Positions 1 through 8,805 of a stretch of 64,000 nucleotides of DNA are shown one piece after another. The first letter of the stretch is position 1. Each line of letters begins with the position of its first letter. The translations under genes were made by a program, and so were the position numbers. Source of the stretch: Firmicutes bacterium HGW-Firmicutes-7 (GTDB taxonomy: Bacteria > Bacillota > Clostridia > Lachnospirales > Vallitaleaceae). The DNA lies in the NCBI GenBank assembly GCA_002841375.1, contig PGZO01000001.1, forward strand, positions 1 through 64,000. Reading direction: 5' to 3'. The notes below the pieces were generated by a model. It did no database searches and had not been told where the DNA came from. It saw nothing but the letters and a program-made list of their open reading frames with translations.

Positions 1-1
1 A

Positions 2-3000
2 ATCGAAAGTAAGATGAATAATTATGAAGGCATAAAAGATTGTGCAGTAGCTGTCAAAGAAATTGGAGGAACCCAGTATTTATGTGCTTACTATGTAAGC
101 ACTGAGGAGGATATTGACCTAGAAGCTTTAAAGACAGCCTTAGCAGTAGAGCTCACATCATTTATGATTCCATCTTCTTTTACACGATTAGAGAAACTGC
201 CATTGACTTCAAATGGCAAAATCAATAAGAAAGCCTTACCTGACCCGATTATTATACAAGGAGAGTCGGTCAAGCCAAGAGATGAAAAAGAGCAAGCCAT
301 ATATGACCTAATCAGTGAATTGGTAGGCAATGAAAATATAGGGGTTACCGATGATCTTTTTACAGTGGGTTTAACCTCTCTGATGGCAATTAAAGTTGCA
401 GTTCTATTAAAAAACAAATTAAACTATAGCATTCCAACAAATGAAATCATAAAAGGGAAAACCATTGAAAACATAGCAAAGGCAAGTCAGATAGCTCAAG
501 CAGGACAAGGGGAAGAAATCTATGAAAAAAGAGATTATTATTCACTAACACAAAATCAATTAGGGCTATACTTTGATTGTGAGAAAAATCCAAATACCTT
601 GATTTATAACATTCCTATGTGTATAGGGTTTTTAAAAGCGATGAACTTAGAACAATTAAAGGAAGCTCTTATAAAAGTAGTAAACGCACATTCCTATATG
701 AAAACCCAATTGTCTTATGAATCGGACCAGCTTGTGCAGCAAAGAAAAGACGAAGAAGCAGTTCAGATTGATGTGATATATAATCTGGAAAAAAGCATAG
801 AGCAAGTCAAGCAGGAATTTCTGCGTCCTTTTACTATGCTTAACACACCGCTATATAGATTTTTAGTGATCGAGGAAAAGGATAAAACGACCTTATTGTT
901 CGATATCCATCATATGATCTTTGATGGCGGTTCAGCTAATCTATTTATTCAAGATTTATTAAAAGCCTATCAAGGAGAAGCGTTAGAAGGAGAAAAGATA
1001 ACGGCTTTTGACGTTGCCATAAAAGAGGAAAAAGAAAGTATAAGTGAAAAATATCAAGCAGCTCAAGAATATTTCAAAAATAAATTAGAAACCCAAGCAA
1101 CTGATTTAGAACAGACACAAACTAAAGATAATAAGAAAATAGGACAAGCAAAAGCTACCGTTGAACTAAAAAAAGTAAAAGATTTTTGTAGGCAGAACGG
1201 CATTACAGCAAGCAATTTATTTATGGCAGCCTTCTTAAGGGTGTTAAACACCTATGCAAGAGAAGAGACTATAAGTATTGCAACAATATCCAATGGCAGA
1301 GGAGATATTCGCCTTGCCAATAGCTTTGGTATGTTCGTGAAGACACTGCCTGTAGTGAGCAAACTAGAAAAGGAAAAAAGAATCCTAGAATTTATAAAAG
1401 AAGTACAAAGCAATGCCTTTGAAACGATCGAGCATGAAAGCTTTCCATTGACCCAAATGTCAGCCCAGTTTGGCTTCAAACCCAATATAATGTATGCATT
1501 TCAAGGAGGTACGATTGAAAATAATCAAACAGAGTTAGCGTATCAAGTAGAGAGTTTAAGCTTAGATGCTGTAAAGATGCCACTCTCTGTAAATGTTTTT
1601 GAAGAAAATAAATATAAGATTGTAATGGATTACGACGGAGAAAAGTACTGCTATGACTACATAAATAGTTTAGCCCAAGCGATGAAGAGCTGCGTAGAAT
1701 ACTTTATAGAAAGTCCAGATAAAACTATTGATAGAATTTCTTTTATGACAAAGGGAGAAGAACAAGAGATTTTGGAAATATCGAAAGGTGAAATATTAGA
1801 TTATGATAAAACAGCCACCTTTATCAGTCTTTTTCAGGAACAAGTAAAGATAAGGCCTGAAAGCCTTGCAATCGTCGATGAAATAAGCGAGGTAACGTAT
1901 AGAGAAGCGGATCAATATTCGGAAAATCTGGCTAAGTATCTCGTTCACTTAGGAATGAGTGATAATGTATTTGTTGGTATTATGCTACCACGTAGAAAAG
2001 AATTCATGATCAGCGTATTAGCTACGATGAAAGCAGGCGGTGCCTATATCCCAATTGATAGTGAATATCCAAAAGATCGAATAGAACATATGCTAAAAGA
2101 TAGTGGAGCAAAAGTACTTATCACCACAAAAGAGCTTCTTGGAGATACAAGTATTGATTCAGGGAAAATAATATTTATTGAAGAGTATGATTTTAAAAGG
2201 GAAAACAAAGAAATAAGTTTGGGGTTAGCCTTGCCTAGACCAGATGACTTAGCTTATATGATTTATACATCAGGCTCAACAGGAAAACCAAAAGGTGTTA
2301 AGATTTGCCATGAGTCATTAACAGCATTCATCACTTGGTGCAAGATAGAGTATCAATTAAAAGCAGGGGATAAAGCTTGCTGTTATTGCAGTTTAAGCTT
2401 TGATGCATCTGTGATTGATTTGTTTCCAGCGCTTACGGTAGGCGGAGAACTGCATATAGCAAGTGAAGAGATGCGGTTTGATTTAAACTGCTTTCAAAGG
2501 TATATAAATGAACATGAAATATATTGTTGTGCACTTAGCACACAGGTAGGAATGGAATTTCTCAACCAGTTTGAAACATCGCTCCAATATGTTATGTTAG
2601 GTGGAGAGAAGCTTATGCCAGTTAAGAAAACAAATACGAAGTTGTATAATGGCTATGGCCCAACAGAATTTACCATTTGCTCAAGCTTTCATGTAGTAGA
2701 TCAAGATAAAGAGTACCATAACATTCCTATAGGAAGACCAGTACCCAATTCCTGGAGTATAGTAGTAGATAGTCACCTTAATTTAATGCCAATAGGGGTT
2801 GCTGGTGAACTTTGCTTATCTGGAATACAAATAGCACAAGGATACCACAACAGATTGGATTTAACGGCTGAAAAGTTCATCGATAATCCATATAAAAATT
2901 GTGCAGAAAATGAAAAGATGTACAGAACCGGTGATTTAGTACGCTGGAACAAAGACGGAGAACTTGAATATTTAGGAAGAATCGACACACAAATAAAATT

Positions 3001-4729
3001 AAGAGGATTTAGAATTGAACTAGGTGAAATAGAAAGTGTTATGGCAAAATATGAAGGAATTACGAGTGTAGCAGCAGATGTAAGGATGGTAGGAAATGTC
3101 CAACATATTTGTGGGTATTATACACAAGAAAAGGAAGTTGATATTGAAGAGCTGAAACAATATTTGCAAAAAAGTCTAACAGAATATATGGTGCCTACAG
3201 CCTTTATACAACTTGAGAAAATGCCACTTACTCCGAATGGGAAAGTAAATAAAAAAGCTCTTCCAAATCCTATGATAACGAGTGCCACAGAATATATCGC
3301 ACCAAGAAATGAGCTAGAAGAGAAGCTATGTCATCTGTTTGAGGAGCTATTAAAGCTTGATCAAGTTGGGATTAATGACGACTTCTTTCTATTAGGTGGG
3401 AACTCACTGCTTGCAATGAGCCTTGTAGGAAAATGCATAAATCAAGAAATCCATATTGTATATGGCAATGTCTTTGAATGTAAAACACCAAGAAAACTGT
3501 GTGAAATGCTAAAAGCTCAACATGGTCATGATAGGGTAGAGGAAAACCTAGATCAAGCTCAATATGACTATAAAGAGATAAATCAAGTGTTATCACAAAA
3601 TCGAATACCGGATATGACAAAAGCTTATATCGAAACACAACCTATGGGCGATATTTTACTTACAGGAGCAACTGGTTTCTTAGGGATTCATGTTTTAAAA
3701 GAGATTATTGAAAACCATCTAAATAAAGTATATTGTTTAGTAAGGGCAAAGAAAGGTATTTCAGTAGAAGATAGACTGAAATCATTGTTGCATTATTATT
3801 TCGAAAAAGATTATGCTGAATGCTTCAGTGATCGGATTATAGTGATTGAAGGAGATGCCACAAAACCAGAAACAATTACTGTGGAGGCAAATACGGTAAT
3901 AAATTGTGCAGCAAATGTAAAGCATTTCGCTCAAGGAGATGAATTAGATCAAATAAATATTGGTGGGGTTATTAATCTAATAGATTACTGTAAAAAAAAT
4001 GATGCAACGCTGATACAAGTATCTACCACTAGTATAGGAGGTAGTACAAAGGAAGTAAATTGCGAAGTAATATTTGATGAAAACATGCTCTATTTTAATC
4101 AGGATTTAGAAAATAAGTATATCTATAGCAAATTTATGGCTGAAAGATATGTATTGGAAGCGGTAACAAAAGGGCTCAAAGCAAAAATAATGCGCGTAGG
4201 AAATTTAATGTCAAGGGATTCAGACGGGGAATTTCAAATAAATGTAAATGGAAATGGCTTTATGAATAGCTTGAGAGCTTATAAATTATTAGGCGCATTC
4301 CCTATATCCGAAGTTGATGAATTGGTTGAGTTTTCCCCAATAGATTTAACGGCAAAGGCCTTAGTAAAGCTTGCTGCAACTTCGGAAGGGTTCACTATTT
4401 ATCATCCTGTCAATACGCATAAAGTCGATATGTACGATGTGATGGCTACAATGAAAGACTATGGATTTAAAATTGATATTGTTGATAATGCACAGTTTAA
4501 TCAAGTACTGCAAGAGAAAATGAAGGATGAAAAGCAATTAAAGTATCTATTAGGCATTCTTGCTTATCAAAGAAATGAGGAAGCTACTCAATTATATAGG
4601 GTTACAATTGATAATAAATTTACTTCAAATATTCTTTTAAGACTTGGATTTAGATGGCCAATTACCACAGAGGAATATATTAAAAAATCAATAGAAGCGG
4701 TAGATGGACTTGGTTTTTTTGATGTATGA
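2..4729 (+). CDS. Nonribosomal peptide synthetase, 3' part (A-end, T, C, A, T, reductase)
   Basis: The reading frame is open to the left window edge and the codons before the first ATG (position 14) read IESK, which continues the LGEIES motif of an adenylation domain, so the gene is cut. Counting from that ATG: A-domain tail with NGKINKKALP to about residue 76; first carrier domain with pantetheine Ser122; condensation domain with HHMIFDG at 299-305; a full adenylation domain with YTSGSTGKPKG at 751 and NGYGPTE; second carrier Ser1131; terminal thioester reductase with GATGFLG at 1218-1224 and Tyr1369/Lys1373. Such reductases release the peptide as an aldehyde by NAD(P)H. My reading of the adenylation pocket is D-A-I-A-M-G-G-I-C, which I cannot assign; the DA..IC frame suggests a hydrophobic or aromatic substrate. 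The order T-C-A-T-R next to a phosphopantetheinyl transferase resembles AusA of aureusimine synthesis. Confidence 0.95.
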   Translation: MESKMNNYEGIKDCAVAVKEIGGTQYLCAYYVSTEEDIDLEALKTALAVELTSFMIPSSFTRLEKLPLTSNGKINKKALPDPIIIQGESVKPRDEKEQAIYDLISELVGNENIGVTDDLFTVGLTSLMAIKVAVLLKNKLNYSIPTNEIIKGKTIENIAKASQIAQAGQGEEIYEKRDYYSLTQNQLGLYFDCEKNPNTLIYNIPMCIGFLKAMNLEQLKEALIKVVNAHSYMKTQLSYESDQLVQQRKDEEAVQIDVIYNLEKSIEQVKQEFLRPFTMLNTPLYRFLVIEEKDKTTLLFDIHHMIFDGGSANLFIQDLLKAYQGEALEGEKITAFDVAIKEEKESISEKYQAAQEYFKNKLETQATDLEQTQTKDNKKIGQAKATVELKKVKDFCRQNGITASNLFMAAFLRVLNTYAREETISIATISNGRGDIRLANSFGMFVKTLPVVSKLEKEKRILEFIKEVQSNAFETIEHESFPLTQMSAQFGFKPNIMYAFQGGTIENNQTELAYQVESLSLDAVKMPLSVNVFEENKYKIVMDYDGEKYCYDYINSLAQAMKSCVEYFIESPDKTIDRISFMTKGEEQEILEISKGEILDYDKTATFISLFQEQVKIRPESLAIVDEISEVTYREADQYSENLAKYLVHLGMSDNVFVGIMLPRRKEFMISVLATMKAGGAYIPIDSEYPKDRIEHMLKDSGAKVLITTKELLGDTSIDSGKIIFIEEYDFKRENKEISLGLALPRPDDLAYMIYTSGSTGKPKGVKICHESLTAFITWCKIEYQLKAGDKACCYCSLSFDASVIDLFPALTVGGELHIASEEMRFDLNCFQRYINEHEIYCCALSTQVGMEFLNQFETSLQYVMLGGEKLMPVKKTNTKLYNGYGPTEFTICSSFHVVDQDKEYHNIPIGRPVPNSWSIVVDSHLNLMPIGVAGELCLSGIQIAQGYHNRLDLTAEKFIDNPYKNCAENEKMYRTGDLVRWNKDGELEYLGRIDTQIKLRGFRIELGEIESVMAKYEGITSVAADVRMVGNVQHICGYYTQEKEVDIEELKQYLQKSLTEYMVPTAFIQLEKMPLTPNGKVNKKALPNPMITSATEYIAPRNELEEKLCHLFEELLKLDQVGINDDFFLLGGNSLLAMSLVGKCINQEIHIVYGNVFECKTPRKLCEMLKAQHGHDRVEENLDQAQYDYKEINQVLSQNRIPDMTKAYIETQPMGDILLTGATGFLGIHVLKEIIENHLNKVYCLVRAKKGISVEDRLKSLLHYYFEKDYAECFSDRIIVIEGDATKPETITVEANTVINCAANVKHFAQGDELDQINIGGVINLIDYCKKNDATLIQVSTTSIGGSTKEVNCEVIFDENMLYFNQDLENKYIYSKFMAERYVLEAVTKGLKAKIMRVGNLMSRDSDGEFQINVNGNGFMNSLRAYKLLGAFPISEVDELVEFSPIDLTAKALVKLAATSEGFTIYHPVNTHKVDMYDVMATMKDYGFKIDIVDNAQFNQVLQEKMKDEKQLKYLLGILAYQRNEEATQLYRVTIDNKFTSNILLRLGFRWPITTEEYIKKSIEAVDGLGFFDV

Positions 4730-4765
4730 TAAGCCAACGAAGGATAGTAGAAAAGGATATAAATT

Positions 4766-5389
4766 ATGATTTACCTATTTGATCAGTTAGAAAGTATAAC
4801 AGATGAGTACCTTGAGAAAATAATCAGGGTACTCCCACTTGAACGAAGGAAAAAAGTGCGAGCTTTCAAATTTTCCATTGACCAGATACAGTCAGCAATA
4901 GGCTATATGCTTTTGCTTTATGGTTTAAGGTTGGAATATGGAATTTTTGAAGAGCTTGCATTTTCCTATGGTAAAAACGGGAAACCCTATTTAAAGAATT
5001 ATCCCAATATTTATTTTAATATTAGTCACTGTAAGGTTGGCGTCGTATGTGCGATTTCAGACAATGAGGTGGGCATTGATATTGAGAAAGTTGAAGCCTT
5101 TGATTTGGAATTGGGGAAATATTGCTGCAGTCCGGAAGAACTGGATCGGATACTAAGTTCAAATAGTCCAGAAGCTGAATTCTACAGCCTTTGGACGAAA
5201 AAAGAAAGCTTTTTAAAATTAACTGGAGAGGGGTTGAATACAGATTTGAAAGGTTTATTTAACCAAATGGAAGAAGTCCCCCACTTCTTAAGTGGGGGCA
5301 CATTTAGTAGTCATCAGATAAAAGAAGATGTTTTTCAACCGCATAAAGCATATATGATTTCTATTTGTACTTGGGAAACCGATAAATAA
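4766..5389 (+). CDS. 4'-phosphopantetheinyl transferase, Sfp type
   Basis: The 207-residue protein has the Sfp/AcpT signature: GIDIEKV (magnesium site) and the SLWTKKESFLKLTGEG helix. It would move phosphopantetheine from CoA to the carrier-domain serines of the peptide synthetase that ends 36 bases upstream, and the two are probably co-transcribed. Length is normal to slightly short for the family. The part coding for residues about 170-178 (VPHFLSGGT) is a near-perfect DNA palindrome (5278-5298), which suggests a small repeat inserted in frame near the C terminus, outside the catalytic motifs. The synthetase partner makes a secondary-metabolism role more likely than fatty-acid ACP modification. 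Confidence 0.93.
   Translation: MIYLFDQLESITDEYLEKIIRVLPLERRKKVRAFKFSIDQIQSAIGYMLLLYGLRLEYGIFEELAFSYGKNGKPYLKNYPNIYFNISHCKVGVVCAISDNEVGIDIEKVEAFDLELGKYCCSPEELDRILSSNSPEAEFYSLWTKKESFLKLTGEGLNTDLKGLFNQMEEVPHFLSGGTFSSHQIKEDVFQPHKAYMISICTWETDK
5278..5298. repeat. In-frame GC-rich palindrome inside the PPTase gene
   Basis: Arms cccccactt (5278-5286) and aagtggggg (5290-5298) pair perfectly around a three-base loop. The element lies within coding sequence and keeps the frame open. Similar CCCCAC/GTGGGG hairpins stand in intergenic DNA at 51574 and, less closely, 47571. Confidence 0.7.
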
Positions 5390-5452
5390 TTATATTCGAA
5401 GTTATTTTTGAGGCATCATTACTTTCTTTAAAGATGTAAAGGTAAATGAACT

Positions 5453-6976
5453 TTAATTTATTTTACATCCGACTGGTAAAACAAAATCAACTCTTAGCTC
5501 ATCGTTGTACTCATCATATATTTTACGCCATTCAAGATTAAAATTACTATTATACTTCATAATGGCAACTTCAACATCCATCCAAATACTTGAGATGTAA
5601 ATGGGTTGTGGAAGTACCTTAATCTCACGGATTGACTTTACAATAAAGCCTTCACCTTTTGTAGCAATCAATTCATTAGGGGCATATTCTAGATTATCCA
5701 TTTTACTATCAATTTCACCTTCATTATTATAAATAACCAAGGTTCCTTGATTCTGGCTACCGCTTCCGATAACAACATAATTGTTTTCAAGAACACATAA
5801 CCTTGCCCAGCCACCAAACATACGATCTTTGTCATATTGTTTCAATATTTCTTCGCCATTTTTATCTAGCTTCTGCCAAAAAATCACTTGGGAATTTAGA
5901 ACTTCATCGGATCCATAATTCGTTTGTGAATAGCCAATTGTATAAATGGCATTGTCTTTAACCAACATTTGATCATACTCATATCTTTCATTTTCGTTAG
6001 TATTCTTTACCCACTTAAGATTTAAGGATTCATCTATACATGCAATATAATCTAAATAATTATTATTACTGTTATGTGTGGTAAAATCGCCTGTTTTTGA
6101 TAAAGTCCATCCCGTAAAAACAACACCAACACCTGGATGATACGCAGCCCCTTGGCAGTATTCATTGTTTTCTCCACCAAAACTATTTTGTGTAACGATA
6201 GTGCCGATTTCATCTATATAAGTTACTACAATATCACTGGATTTTGCATCTAAAGTTTGATGATTGTCAATAGCAAGCCATTCTCCTAGACCTATGATTT
6301 CTTCATTTTCAGTTAGAAAAATATATTTGAATAGGCTACCAATATAATCATCATAGGTATTCGTCCATAATTCATTACCATCTTGGTCACATTGTGTTAA
6401 ATGGACTTTTTCATAAGAGGGAGAACCCATAGACACTGTAGGCCAGTTGGATATGGAAAATAATATTCGTCCATCTTCATAAGTAATTAGATTGGTCATA
6501 TGTCCACTTATAAATGAATAATCATAGGTTTGTTTCCATAGTAGCTGCCCATCTTTTCCAATTTTATAGATAACTGGGTTCTTATTCGTAAGTAACCTTT
6601 CATTTTCAGATAACTCTTTTGTAGAATCTGTTTCCATAACACCAATAATATATCCATCTGAAACTTCTTCAACGAGCGGTATACTATTATCTTCTAAAAT
6701 AATGTTGGGTGCAACTTCATTGATTAAATGTGTGGCAATGTTTTCAAGAACAGTATAATTCATATCAAGGGATAAGCTTTGAAATAATTCATCTTCAGTA
6801 CTTGGGCTAAGGCGCATTGGTGATGGGTTAAAGTTAATTTTAAGTAATGTATCTTTTTGAATTTTGGTATCTAAATCCCCATTAGTATAAGTGTTTTCAC
6901 TATCATTTTTATAACCAACTAAAAGAATTAAACATACTACAAATACAATACCAACACTTATTTTAATAATTTTCAT
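5453..6976 (-). CDS. Secreted or membrane-anchored beta-propeller-like protein, function unknown
   Basis: This 507-residue protein starts with a positively charged end and one hydrophobic segment (about residues 4-22), so it is exported or N-terminally anchored; no lipobox cysteine follows. The rest is rich in repeated strand-turn patterns with W, G and D (for example LLWKQTYD, LKWVKNTN, LEWRKIYD), as in beta-propellers of the PQQ or WD type. A good Shine-Dalgarno (ggaggt) precedes the ATG. It follows the blaR1-like gene by about 40 bases on the same strand and is probably in the same BlaI-controlled operon. It could be the sensed or responding partner of the truncated BlaR1. No specific family was recognised. 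Confidence 0.75.
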   Translation of the reverse strand: MKIIKISVGIVFVVCLILLVGYKNDSENTYTNGDLDTKIQKDTLLKINFNPSPMRLSPSTEDELFQSLSLDMNYTVLENIATHLINEVAPNIILEDNSIPLVEEVSDGYIIGVMETDSTKELSENERLLTNKNPVIYKIGKDGQLLWKQTYDYSFISGHMTNLITYEDGRILFSISNWPTVSMGSPSYEKVHLTQCDQDGNELWTNTYDDYIGSLFKYIFLTENEEIIGLGEWLAIDNHQTLDAKSSDIVVTYIDEIGTIVTQNSFGGENNEYCQGAAYHPGVGVVFTGWTLSKTGDFTTHNSNNNYLDYIACIDESLNLKWVKNTNENERYEYDQMLVKDNAIYTIGYSQTNYGSDEVLNSQVIFWQKLDKNGEEILKQYDKDRMFGGWARLCVLENNYVVIGSGSQNQGTLVIYNNEGEIDSKMDNLEYAPNELIATKGEGFIVKSIREIKVLPQPIYISSIWMDVEVAIMKYNSNFNLEWRKIYDEYNDELRVDFVLPVGCKIN

Positions 6977-7017
6977 CTCTTACCTCCGTAGATTCAAACA
7001 TTTTGTCTTACTAAATT

Positions 7018-8013
7018 CTATAAACTTGAATTTGTAATTAATATAATCCCACAAATACTCCATACGACAACCATTATTATTCCCATATAGGTAGAAATGC
7101 GCTGATATTCAATAATACTTTCTATGCGTTTTCTTAATTTGTTATTTCCAAATGCAGTAGAGAGTTTCGTCGGTTTTTCTGAGAAAGAAAGGAGTGCTTC
7201 AGCATAATCTTTCCTGCTTTCATCCTCTATATTCCTAAGCACTTTCTCGTCACAGGCCAATTCTATATCTCTAATTGATATAGTAACCATTAGCCATACG
7301 AATGGGTTAAACCAATGAATACAAGCGGTTAACAAAAACAATAATTTCCATAAATTATCCTGTCTTTTTATATGGCAAATTTCATGTAAGAAAATATATT
7401 TTGTTAGCGAATCATCTAGCCCATAGGGTAGTATTATTTTGGGGGCTATGATCCCGGCAACAATGGGTGTATTTAAAAAATCAGAATAGAAACATTGGAT
7501 TTTGGGAAAAACCTTCAGTTTATTACTAGTAACAGCAAGTAAATTATTATAATCATTACACGGAATTTTACATAACTGTTTATTCACGTTAAGCCATAAG
7601 ATTATTAAAACTGTAAAAAATATAATTATTCCAGTAATCCATATACTGCCTAAAATATTAAAAAGATTTCCTATTGTAGGTGTTTCATAGGTAATAGGAG
7701 TATATGATTCCGCTTGTTGAATAATATTTGAAAAACTATAGGAGATATTTTCTTCAATAAGAGGAATAGTTGTTTTAACGGGTACATTTCTAATTAGGGT
7801 TACATCAAAAAAATTCAATATGCTAAATGAACTAGGTATTGATATTGGTATTAATAATCTAAATATTACAAAGCTCCATAGTATAAAAACCATGCTTTTG
7901 CTAAACCATTTTTTGGCGATCACCCGTAGAAAAAAAAGAACAAATATTACCAATACAGCCATAATGCTCATATTCAACACATAATAAAAAACTTCTCCGA
8001 TCAACAATCTCAC
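7018..8013 (-). CDS. BlaR1/MecR1-type M56 membrane metallopeptidase without sensor domain
   Basis: The 331-residue protein has four to five hydrophobic segments and the zinc site HEICH at residues 210-214, followed by ELACDEK, typical of peptidase family M56. In BlaR1 this domain cleaves or inactivates the BlaI repressor after an outer penicillin-binding domain senses antibiotic. Here the protein ends about 10 residues after the last membrane helix, so that sensor domain is absent. The gene begins just after the blaI-like stop. The start may be the GTG at 8013 or, better placed behind agaggtg, the TTG at 8004. Confidence 0.9.
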   Translation of the reverse strand: MRLLIGEVFYYVLNMSIMAVLVIFVLFFLRVIAKKWFSKSMVFILWSFVIFRLLIPISIPSSFSILNFFDVTLIRNVPVKTTIPLIEENISYSFSNIIQQAESYTPITYETPTIGNLFNILGSIWITGIIIFFTVLIILWLNVNKQLCKIPCNDYNNLLAVTSNKLKVFPKIQCFYSDFLNTPIVAGIIAPKIILPYGLDDSLTKYIFLHEICHIKRQDNLWKLLFLLTACIHWFNPFVWLMVTISIRDIELACDEKVLRNIEDESRKDYAEALLSFSEKPTKLSTAFGNNKLRKRIESIIEYQRISTYMGIIMVVVWSICGIILITNSSL

Positions 8014-8015
8014 CT

Positions 8016-8378
8016 CTACAATTTTTTATCAATGATATCTCTTAATGCCTGTAAATCTGCGTCAGACAAGTTTTCTTTTTCAATAAAAGAGCTTAAAAAT
8101 ATTTTTGCCGAACCTTCATATAGTTTTTGCACTAATTTTTTTGTTTCTTTAATCTGTACTTGTTCTTTGCTAATAAGTGGCTGGCATGTAAAATTCGGGT
8201 GGCTTCTACTTATTGCACCTTTTTGAATTAATTTATTAAGTATTGTATAAGTTGTATTCTTATTCCACCCAATTGAATCTGCAGCAATTAAACTGACTTC
8301 TTTTGCTGTGATTATCTTTGCTTCCCATACAATATTCATGATCTTTATTTCTGAGTCAAATAATGTTATTTCTGTCAT
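8016..8378 (-). CDS. BlaI/MecI family transcriptional repressor
   Basis: The 120-residue protein is a winged-helix repressor of the penicillinase-repressor family (TLFDSEIKIMNIVWE, then NTTYTILNKLIQKGAI). The start at 8378 was chosen because ggaggt stands just upstream; the longer frame to 8450 would run through the operator. It is the first gene of the blaI-blaR1-secreted-protein operon and probably represses its own promoter through the palindrome at 8384-8442. It lacks linked beta-lactamase genes, so the regulated target may be unrelated to antibiotic resistance. Confidence 0.92.
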   Translation of the reverse strand: MTEITLFDSEIKIMNIVWEAKIITAKEVSLIAADSIGWNKNTTYTILNKLIQKGAISRSHPNFTCQPLISKEQVQIKETKKLVQKLYEGSAKIFLSSFIEKENLSDADLQALRDIIDKKL

Positions 8379-8383
8379 AATGA

Positions 8384-8442
8384 ACCTCCAGACTATTGCG
8401 GTAGTATACCCATAATTTATACTATCACAATAGTCTGGAGGT
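8384..8442. promoter_or_regulatory. BlaI operator: 25-bp imperfect inverted repeat
   Basis: Arms 8384-8408 and 8418-8442 match at 23 of 25 positions around a 9-base spacer; the core half-site is gactattg.g.tagtata. It covers the -10 region and spacer of the minus-strand promoter and reaches the blaI ribosome binding site, so repressor binding would block transcription. This is the expected place for BlaI autoregulation; binding is inferred. Confidence 0.8.
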
Positions 8443-8447
8443 GTCAA
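8419..8447 (-). promoter_or_regulatory. Sigma-A promoter of the blaI operon
   Basis: On the minus strand, TTGACA (8447-8442) and TAGTAT (8424-8419) are separated by exactly 17 bases. The promoter is buried in the inverted repeat 8384-8442, which fits repression. Confidence 0.78.
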
Positions 8448-8506
8448 CAATCTCCTTGTGGAGTAACCGTTGATCCGTAGTGAAGTGACATAATTTATAA
8501 AGACCC

Positions 8507-8535
8507 TTTACAGAAATTACACTTTGAGATAAAAT
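8507..8535 (+). promoter_or_regulatory. Promoter of the SAM-riboswitch operon
   Basis: TTTACA (8507-8512) and TAAAAT (8530-8535) have a 17-base spacer, and the riboswitch begins about 20 bases after the -10 box. Confidence 0.6.
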
Positions 8536-8556
8536 AACAACAACTGAATAAATATG

Positions 8557-8653
8557 CTTATCCAGAGTGGCGGAGGGACTGGCCCAAAGATGCCCGGCAA
8601 CCAGTAGTTTAACTACATGGTGCCAAATCCAGCGGTAGATACCGAAAGATGAG
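8557..8653 (+). ncRNA. SAM-I (S-box) riboswitch aptamer
   Basis: The consensus S-box elements occur in order: cttatc...gtggcggagggactggccc, then gatgcccggcaaccag, then ggtgccaaatcc and gaaagatgag. Base pairing of cttatc (8557) with gatgag (8648) closes P1. S-boxes sense S-adenosylmethionine and switch off methionine and sulfur genes. The downstream genes fit a homocysteine pathway. Confidence 0.95.
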
Positions 8654-8661
8654 AAATGAAG

Positions 8662-8690
8662 GGCCTCTCTATTTCGAGAGGTCTTTGTTT
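8662..8690 (+). terminator. Intrinsic terminator of the SAM riboswitch
   Basis: ggcctctc (8662-8669) pairs with gagaggtc (8676-8683), followed by a T-rich run. It sits directly after the aptamer, as expected for SAM-induced termination. Confidence 0.85.
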
Positions 8691-8739
8691 TGGGCTAGGA
8701 AAATTCGTCTTGCTAGTGGGGGAAAACTTTCCTAGCCCA
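8691..8739 (+). repeat. Second stem-loop between riboswitch and first gene
   Basis: tgggctaggaaa (8691-8702) is perfectly complementary to tttcctagccca (8728-8739) with a 25-base loop. No T-run follows. It is an additional leader structure not explained by the S-box. Confidence 0.6.
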
Positions 8740-8805
8740 CGAGAAACGCGCACATAAGGGCGTCCTCCAACTGGAATTGAATTTACGAGTAAAGGAGAAA
8801 GAACA

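Noticed and set aside
8379-8450. Longer N terminus of the BlaI-like regulator
   Set aside because: It would run through the operator and promoter; ggaggt is placed for the ATG at 8378.
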